From Firmicutes bacterium UBA3906 (GTDB taxonomy: Bacteria; Bacillota; Clostridia; Caldicoprobacterales; DTU083): 5,342 nucleotides of DNA. The notes below the pieces were generated by a model. The model saw only the letters and a list, made by a program, of their open reading frames with translations, searched no databases and was not told the origin of the DNA. The translations under genes were made by a program, and so were the position numbers. Each line of letters starts with the position of its first letter. The stretch's first letter is position 1. Positions 1-5,342 of this stretch are shown one piece after another. Where the stretch lies: assembly GCA_002391555.1 (NCBI GenBank), contig DGFG01000093.1:1-5342 (forward strand). The letters run 5' to 3'.

Positions 1-496
1 TCCCCTTTGAGGCCATCATCCTTTCGGCCACCTCTTTTTGTACCATCACTACTATGGACTTAAAGGGGAGCCCCTCCTCTAAAAACCTCATTATAATGGG
101 GGTTGTTATGTAATAGGGCAGGTTGGCCACTAGCTTAAAGCTTTGGCCATCAAAAACTTCATCAACTAGTCCTTGTATATCAAGTTTTAAGATATCAGCC
201 TGGATAAGGTCTACGTTATCAAAATCCTTTAAAGTTTCGTCTAGTATAGGTATTAGCCTTTTATCTATCTCAACAGCAGCTACTTTTTTTGCCTGGCTAG
301 CCAAGGCCCTTGTCAAGGTACCCGCACCTGGCCCGACCTCAAGGACAAGGTCATCTTTATTTATCCTAGCCCCTTCTATTATTTTATTTAGGATATTTTG
401 ATCTACCAAAAAGTTTTGCCCTAGACTTTTGCTAAAGTTAAAGCCGTGCCTGGCTAGCAGGTCTTTTAGCTGTCTTGGCGATGTAAGTGACCTCAT
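1..496 (-). CDS. rsmA: RsmA/KsgA 16S rRNA dimethyladenosine methyltransferase (N-terminal 165 aa, cut by window edge)
   Basis: This enzyme dimethylates two adjacent adenines in the 3'-terminal hairpin of 16S rRNA (A1518 and A1519 in E. coli numbering), using S-adenosylmethionine, late in small-subunit assembly in the cytoplasm. The visible 165 residues carry the family hallmarks in order: SLGQNFL (24-30), the SAM-binding loop EVGPGAGTLT (53-62), the acidic ribose-binding EID (76-78), AD before the next strand (100-101), the catalytic NLPYYI (125-130), and MVQKEVAERM (151-160). The family is usually about 260-295 aa, so roughly 40% of the protein lies beyond base 1. The ATG at 494-496 is chosen because GGAGG sits 5 bases upstream and the protein begins at the expected distance from SLGQNFL. 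It lies downstream of the yabE-like gene after a 130-base gap; no convincing promoter of its own was found there. Identity is essentially certain; the partial state is only the window limit. Confidence 0.97.
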   Translation of the reverse strand, partial: MRSLTSPRQLKDLLARHGFNFSKSLGQNFLVDQNILNKIIEGARINKDDLVLEVGPGAGTLTRALASQAKKVAAVEIDKRLIPILDETLKDFDNVDLIQADILKLDIQGLVDEVFDGQSFKLVANLPYYITTPIIMRFLEEGLPFKSIVVMVQKEVAERMMASKG

Positions 497-526
497 GGCT
501 ACCTCCCATAGCTATAGTAAAGATAA

Positions 527-546
527 ATAAGCCCCTTAGGGCTTAT
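527..546 (-). other. Hairpin just upstream of rsmA (8-bp stem, 4-base loop)
   Basis: ATAAGCCC (527-534) and GGGCTTAT (539-546) pair perfectly around a 4-base loop. Read on the minus strand the stem is followed by TTATCTTT, an interrupted T-run, and it ends about 30 bases before the rsmA start codon. It could be a weak or leaky terminator for yabE transcripts or a leader structure for rsmA. The sequence shows the pairing; the role is inference. Confidence 0.5.
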
Positions 547-597
547 ATGGTCTTGTAACAGTTCCAAAGGCATAGATTTTTCTGCTATTAATACGAT

Positions 598-622
598 AAG
601 GGCAGACCTTTGATCTGCCCCT
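598..622 (-). terminator. Probable weak terminator hairpin after the yabE-like gene
   Basis: GGGCAGA (600-606) pairs with TCTGCCC (614-620). The outer bases 598-599 and 621-622 extend the stem to 9 bp with one G-U pair, and the loop is 7 bases. It begins 4 bases after the TAG stop of the yabE-like gene (627-629), the classic position for an intrinsic terminator. On the minus strand the following run is only TT then ATCG, so termination there is probably partial. On the plus strand it is followed by C and four Ts. Read-through into rsmA is likely, since rsmA has no obvious promoter of its own. Confidence 0.55.
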
Positions 623-626
623 TTTA

Positions 627-1691
627 CTATTCTAGAATATACATAGTTACGTTTCTACGTCCCCAGTTTCTGGTTTGACTTTGGTCCTCCATATAGATGT
701 CTATCCTGTTTCCCTTGACAACTCCACCCCGGTCCTGAACAACAAAGATGCCGCTGATGGTTACTCCCCTGTCCTTCCAATACTTTACTAGCTCAGGTAT
801 ATAAACCTTGGTACCAAAGGGGATATTTCGGGGGGCCGCTATGGTCATATAGGGCTGGACAGTTGCACCAGATGCAGTTTTTCCATAGCCTGGATCACCT
901 GGCTTCTTGCCTGTGCATGAAAAGCCTGCTGTATAGGCAGTAGCCTGAACCTTTTTTACCTGGCTATACCTGGTCCTACCCCTAGAGGCAATATTGACAA
1001 ACCTGGCTGTGCCCTTGTCTACAATACGGTCCTCTGGCTGCTGGGTGACTGTTTCCCCAACTACGCTTCGCGATATTTCAACTCCGTCTTGGTATACTAT
1101 ACTAATCCTTCTCTCTAGTACACCCTGTTTTCCTTCTTGTACTACTTGGTTGACTCCCTCTTCTAGATCATTGTTCTTTCTAGTAATAACCTTGTAAGGG
1201 ATACTCTCTGTTTCTACAATGATGTCTTCGTCTATTCTGGTTACCTTTACAACGTCGTTTGGCATTAGCTGCCTTGCTAGTGGCATATTAACTAGGTCCT
1301 GTTCTCTGACCTGTACCTCTGCCTTGTCTAGTACATCCTGTACACTTCCTTCTGTGAGGTAGACTGACTTTATCTCGCCGTCTGCTAAAACCCGGACCTC
1401 CATGGCCCTAGTTAAGGTAATCTCTGTTTCCTCGTTTAGTCTTTCATCCATATTTAGAGACAATTCGTCTCCTGGTCCTAGTGCTATATCATATCGTGCA
1501 AGTAATTCTTCTACTGTATCATCATGTGTTATAACATCTACACTATACCCGTCATAATTTAAAGTTACTTTTTTTGCTTGGTTGCGGAGGTTATTTCTAA
1601 GAGTAATTGTTGCTCCTCCTGCAACTATTAGGGCTAACGTGAGTACAATTATAAACTTTACCCATGGAAAGCCCCGCATGTGTGAATTCAT
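627..1691 (-). CDS. yabE: YabE-like cell-wall protein: membrane anchor, two DUF348 repeats, G5 domain, C-terminal 3D domain
   Basis: A 354-residue protein predicted to sit on the outer face of the membrane and act on peptidoglycan. Numbered from the ATG at 1689-1691: a short basic N-terminus; one hydrophobic segment at about 12-31, acting as an uncleaved signal or anchor; two DUF348-type repeats (about 41-96 and 98-153); a G5-like segment (about 155-230, ending in VDKGTA); and a 3D domain (about 248-354). The 3D domain shows ATAYT (250-254), IAAPRNIPFGTKVYIP (284-299), QDRGG (319-323) and GNRIDIYM (327-334), with the conserved aspartates D320 and D331. The 3D fold is related to the catalytic domain of lytic transglycosylase MltA, and proteins of this architecture resemble resuscitation-promoting or stationary-phase muralytic factors. 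B. subtilis YabE is the closest named relative; from memory it is longer, with more DUF348 repeats. An upstream in-frame GTG (1695-1697) touches the ribosome site directly, so the ATG is preferred. Two promoters precede it. Confidence 0.93.
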   Translation of the reverse strand: MNSHMRGFPWVKFIIVLTLALIVAGGATITLRNNLRNQAKKVTLNYDGYSVDVITHDDTVEELLARYDIALGPGDELSLNMDERLNEETEITLTRAMEVRVLADGEIKSVYLTEGSVQDVLDKAEVQVREQDLVNMPLARQLMPNDVVKVTRIDEDIIVETESIPYKVITRKNNDLEEGVNQVVQEGKQGVLERRISIVYQDGVEISRSVVGETVTQQPEDRIVDKGTARFVNIASRGRTRYSQVKKVQATAYTAGFSCTGKKPGDPGYGKTASGATVQPYMTIAAPRNIPFGTKVYIPELVKYWKDRGVTISGIFVVQDRGGVVKGNRIDIYMEDQSQTRNWGRRNVTMYILE

Positions 1692-1697
1692 ATTCAC

Positions 1698-1704
1698 CCT
1701 CCTT
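1698..1704 (-). promoter_or_regulatory. Ribosome binding site that decides the yabE start
   Basis: The minus strand reads AAGGAGG here, a near-perfect Shine-Dalgarno. The in-frame GTG at 1695-1697 begins immediately after it (no spacer), while the ATG at 1689-1691 is 6 bases downstream, an ideal distance. The ATG is therefore taken as the start, shortening the longest open frame by two residues. Confidence 0.85.
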
Positions 1705-1735
1705 CATTTTTTAGGAAACGGGAGTCGATGAAAGC

Positions 1736-1764
1736 ATTGTAATACATTCTTAACAATTTGTCAA
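1736..1764 (-). promoter_or_regulatory. Proximal promoter P2 of the yabE-like gene
   Basis: On the minus strand TTGACA (1759-1764, perfect -35) is separated by exactly 17 bases from TACAAT (1736-1741, 5 of 6 matches to the -10 consensus). Transcription should begin near 1729, giving a leader of about 38 bases before the ATG at 1691. It is of vegetative sigma-A type. It is the best candidate for the main yabE promoter. Confidence 0.85.
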
Positions 1765-1802
1765 ACCTTTTTAACATTTAGGGACTGACCCTTAAAATAT
1801 GT

Positions 1803-1842
1803 ATAAGGTCCACATATGTATTATTCCATAATGGGACCTTAT
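1803..1842 (-). repeat. 9-bp inverted repeat with nested 5-bp stem between the two yabE promoters
   Basis: ATAAGGTCC (1803-1811) is perfectly complementary to GGACCTTAT (1834-1842), separated by 22 bases. Inside, ATTAT (1820-1824) pairs with ATAAT (1828-1832) around a 3-base loop, so one long hairpin with a one-sided bulge can form. It lies downstream of P1 and upstream of P2, so only a P1 transcript or tatD read-through would contain it. The bases that follow on the minus strand are ATACATATTTT, not a strong T-run. It could be an imperfect terminator for metG-tatD, a leader structure, or an operator. Confidence 0.6.
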
Positions 1843-1883
1843 TTATACTCCATAATTTATGCTTTGCATCCGTCTCCTAAGGG

Positions 1884-1912
1884 ATGATATATGAATATTT
1901 AATTTTTGTCAA
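1884..1912 (-). promoter_or_regulatory. Distal promoter P1 of the yabE-like gene, overlapping the tatD stop
   Basis: Minus-strand TTGACA (1907-1912) is followed after exactly 17 bases by TATCAT (1884-1889, 5 of 6). The -35 box contains the tatD stop codon TGA (1909-1911). A start near 1877 would give a leader of about 185 bases for yabE that includes the 1803-1842 hairpin. The fit to the sigma-A consensus is strong; use in the cell is inferred. Confidence 0.75.
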
Positions 1913-2673
1913 ATCCTAAATAGGCTACAGGCATTATTTTTTGTAATCTGTGCCACTAAATCTGTGTCCATACCCCGCAACTGGCCAATTTTCTCAGCTA
2001 CTAGCCTAACAAATCCTGGGTCATTTCTCTTACCCCTAAAGGGATGGGGGGTAAGGTATGGACAGTCGGTCTCTATCAGCAAACGGTCCATGGGGAGCTT
2101 TTCTGCCAGCTCTACTGGCTTTTTTGCATTCTTAAAGGTAACAATACCAGCTAGGCTTATATAAAAGCCCAGGTCCATTAATTCCTTGGCCATCTCCCAG
2201 CTACCACTATAGGAATGCATAACCCCGCCCTTTAAGATAGACCTGTGGGCCCTTAGGATATCTAAGGTATCCTTGTGGGCCTCCCTATTGTGGATTATAA
2301 CAGGTAGGTTTAGCCTAAAAGCAAGGTCCAGCTGCAGGGCAAAGGCCTCCTTTTGCTGTTCCCTTGGTGAAAAGTCATAATGGTAGTCAAGGCCTATCTC
2401 GCCAATGGCCTTTACCTTTTCCTCCTTTGCCATCTGCTCCAAGGCCTTTAGCTGGGCATCAGCAAGGCTGTCCGCATCATGGGGGTGGACCCCAACTGCG
2501 GCATATATAAAATCATAGCTTTTAGCAAGGTCTATAGACTTTTGGGATGAATCCATATCAGCACCAGCATTTAACACATAGGCTATCCCCTTGTCCGGCA
2601 AGCCCCTTATGACCTCATCCCTATCCTCATCAAACCGCTCATCGTCTAGATGGGCATGGCTGTCAAAAAACAT
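1909..2673 (-). CDS. tatD: TatD-family metal-dependent deoxyribonuclease
   Basis: A cytoplasmic TIM-barrel hydrolase of the amidohydrolase superfamily. Characterised TatD proteins show divalent-metal-dependent DNase activity, linked to DNA repair or DNA degradation. The B. subtilis ortholog at this locus is YabD. The 254 residues match the usual length (about 255-260). Metal-site motifs are all present: DSHAHLD with H6 and H8, GVHPHDA (61-67), GEIGLDYHYD with E92 (91-100), VIIHNREAH with H128 (125-133), MHSYSGS with H153 (152-158), and ETDCPYLTPHPFRG with D203 (201-214). The ATG at 2671-2673 is preceded by AGGAGG with a 5-base spacer. This site begins within the metG stop (TAA then GGAGG), and only 10 bases separate the two genes, so translation is probably coupled and tatD should be under metG T-box control. 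The stop TGA lies inside the -35 box of the next promoter. No missing residues or frameshifts. Confidence 0.96.
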   Translation of the reverse strand: MFFDSHAHLDDERFDEDRDEVIRGLPDKGIAYVLNAGADMDSSQKSIDLAKSYDFIYAAVGVHPHDADSLADAQLKALEQMAKEEKVKAIGEIGLDYHYDFSPREQQKEAFALQLDLAFRLNLPVIIHNREAHKDTLDILRAHRSILKGGVMHSYSGSWEMAKELMDLGFYISLAGIVTFKNAKKPVELAEKLPMDRLLIETDCPYLTPHPFRGKRNDPGFVRLVAEKIGQLRGMDTDLVAQITKNNACSLFRI

Positions 2674-2683
2674 GGTTTCCTCC

Positions 2684-4749
<2,066 letters not shown>

Positions 4750-4750
4750 A

Positions 4751-4764
4751 CGCGGTACCACCCT
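4751..4764 (-). promoter_or_regulatory. T-box antiterminator core with TGGT bulge
   Basis: The minus strand reads AGGGTGGTACCGCG, the most conserved segment of T-box leaders. The TGGT bulge pairs with the tRNA acceptor end, and its final T fits an A discriminator base, as expected for tRNA-Met. AGGG can pair with the C-rich stretch just downstream, which otherwise forms the 5' arm of the terminator. Confidence 0.96.
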
Positions 4765-4994
4765 AATTCATCATGCTTAGCATGACCTTTGTCGGTGACA
4801 ATTATCACCTGATCTTTTAACGGAATCCTCCGCAGCAGCCTACTTGCCTTCAGCTGCTTCACTCCGGGGCCATCTTCACTAGACTGTCCTGCCGCCACCT
4901 TTCACCTTTACGTGGCTCTCTTTTAGGCAATCCTATGTCTAATTACTCTTCCCTTCATAGTGTTTATTGATATTATTAGCTTAAATTTAAGATT

Positions 4995-5024
4995 ATTATA
5001 AAGTATTTATAATTGCTGTGTCAA
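4995..5024 (-). promoter_or_regulatory. Consensus promoter of the metG-tatD operon
   Basis: Minus-strand TTGACA (5019-5024) and TATAAT (4995-5000) are both perfect consensus hexamers with an 18-base spacer. The predicted start is near 4988, inside a 12-base AT-rich palindrome (4980-4991), and gives a leader of about 307 bases before metG. The -35 box lies inside the last codons of the upstream gene, and the -10 starts 7 bases beyond its stop codon. Confidence 0.92.
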
Positions 5025-5342
5025 GTAACCATAATCCTGGGCCTCAGCATTGGCATCGCTGCTTTTAAGAGTTTTATGGTAGCATCTTCGCCTCTTATGC
5101 TGGGTCTTGTCAAAGTACTTCCATTGGGCCTGAATCTTGTAGTTGTCCTCTAGCTCGGGATTACAGTAGGCTGTGGTGATACCATTTTTCCAACATTCTT
5201 CTGCTATACTGGTCATAAGCAGGGAGTTGACCCCCTTGTTTTGCATATCTGGCCTAACTGCTACCAAAAGCAGGTCTAAATTTTCATTTTTCTTTATTGC
5301 CCTTAGTATCTTTAAAAATCCAAAGGGGAAAAGTCTACCCTT
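5007..5342 (-). CDS. Probable GNAT-type acetyltransferase, C-terminal 111 aa (5' end beyond window)
   Basis: The frame is open to the right edge and stops with TAA at 5007-5009, so this is the tail of a longer protein. Numbering from the first visible codon, LLLVAVRPDMQNKGVNSLL (24-42) looks like a GNAT motif A: a beta strand, then R/Q-x-x-G-x contacts with the acetyl-CoA pyrophosphate, then a helix. Next come a strand with NPELEDNYKIQAQWKYF (61-77) and a basic HKRRRCY (82-88), which together resemble an uncharacterised group of GNAT-like proteins found in clostridia. The glycine-poor motif (QNKGVN rather than QxxGxG/A) and the missing N-terminus keep the substrate unknown. The last 18 residues, after KTL, look like a non-conserved tail. 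A TTG at 5265-5267 could open a shorter frame, but the coding signal continues upstream of it (GRLFPFGFLKILRAI), so it is not the start. No terminator is seen before the metG promoter, so read-through into the T-box leader is possible. Confidence 0.75.
   Translation of the reverse strand, partial: KGRLFPFGFLKILRAIKKNENLDLLLVAVRPDMQNKGVNSLLMTSIAEECWKNGITTAYCNPELEDNYKIQAQWKYFDKTQHKRRRCYHKTLKSSDANAEAQDYGYLTQQL

Noticed and set aside
123..401. Plus-strand open frame of 92 codons
   Set aside because: It is antisense to rsmA, low-complexity and serine-rich, with no ribosome site; rsmA is clearly the real gene.
994..1197. Plus-strand open frame of 67 codons
   Set aside because: Antisense to the G5 region of the yabE-like gene; no family resemblance and no ribosome site.
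1695..1697. GTG as start of the yabE-like gene
   Set aside because: It abuts the Shine-Dalgarno with no spacer; the ATG 6 bases further is correctly spaced.
1778..1795. Small inverted repeat TTAGGG/CCCTTAA upstream of P2
   Set aside because: Only a 3 + 3 bp stem with a bulge and no T-run; too weak to call a terminator or operator.
1843..1869. Eight-codon reading frame (MQSINYGV) after AGGAG in the P1 leader, ending right before the 1803-1842 inverted repeat
   Set aside because: It would suit a leader peptide, but the predicted P1 start (about 1877) falls within or next to its AGGAG. The peptide has no run of a regulatory amino acid, so I do not claim it as a gene.
1964..2164. Plus-strand open frame of 66 codons
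   Set aside because: Antisense to tatD, whose active-site motifs are intact in the other frame.

Overview
The window reads as a compact chromosomal housekeeping segment from a low-to-medium G+C Gram-positive bacterium (Bacillota, most likely an anaerobic clostridial or tissierellial lineage; genus not resolved). The reasons are the gene order metG-tatD-yabE-rsmA, the strong purine-rich ribosome sites (AAGGAGG type), consensus TTGACA/TATAAT promoters, and a T-box tRNA-sensing leader in front of metG. All genes supported here lie on the minus strand, so transcription runs from the right edge to the left edge. I see no mobile element, CRISPR array, tRNA or rRNA.

Right to left: the C-terminal 111 residues of a probable GNAT-type protein (5007-5342, start outside the window). 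A consensus promoter (4995-5024) has its -35 box inside the last codons of that gene. Next is a methionine T-box leader (about 4713-4989) with Stem I, an AUG specifier, the invariant TGGT-containing T-box and a rho-independent terminator. It is followed by metG (methionyl-tRNA synthetase, 2684-4681) and then tatD (metal-dependent DNase, 1909-2673), only 10 bases downstream with its ribosome site joined to the metG stop. A 217-base gap carries two good promoters and a 9-bp inverted repeat. It leads to a yabE-like gene (627-1691) for a membrane-anchored DUF348-G5-3D cell-wall protein. A 130-base gap with two hairpins separates this from rsmA/ksgA (16S rRNA dimethyladenosine methyltransferase), which runs off the left edge.

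The regulatory logic is readable. Uncharged tRNA-Met should stabilise the antiterminator and allow metG-tatD expression, whereas yabE has its own promoters and is probably uncoupled from methionine supply. The order matches the Bacillus subtilis metS-yabD-yabE-rnmV-ksgA block, except that rnmV (RNase M5) is absent between yabE and rsmA.

I found no evidence for an undescribed defence or metabolic system. The points most worth a second look are the Met T-box, the rnmV gap, the structured double-promoter leader of yabE, promoters built into the ends of upstream genes, and an unusually high density of the tetranucleotide CTAG.
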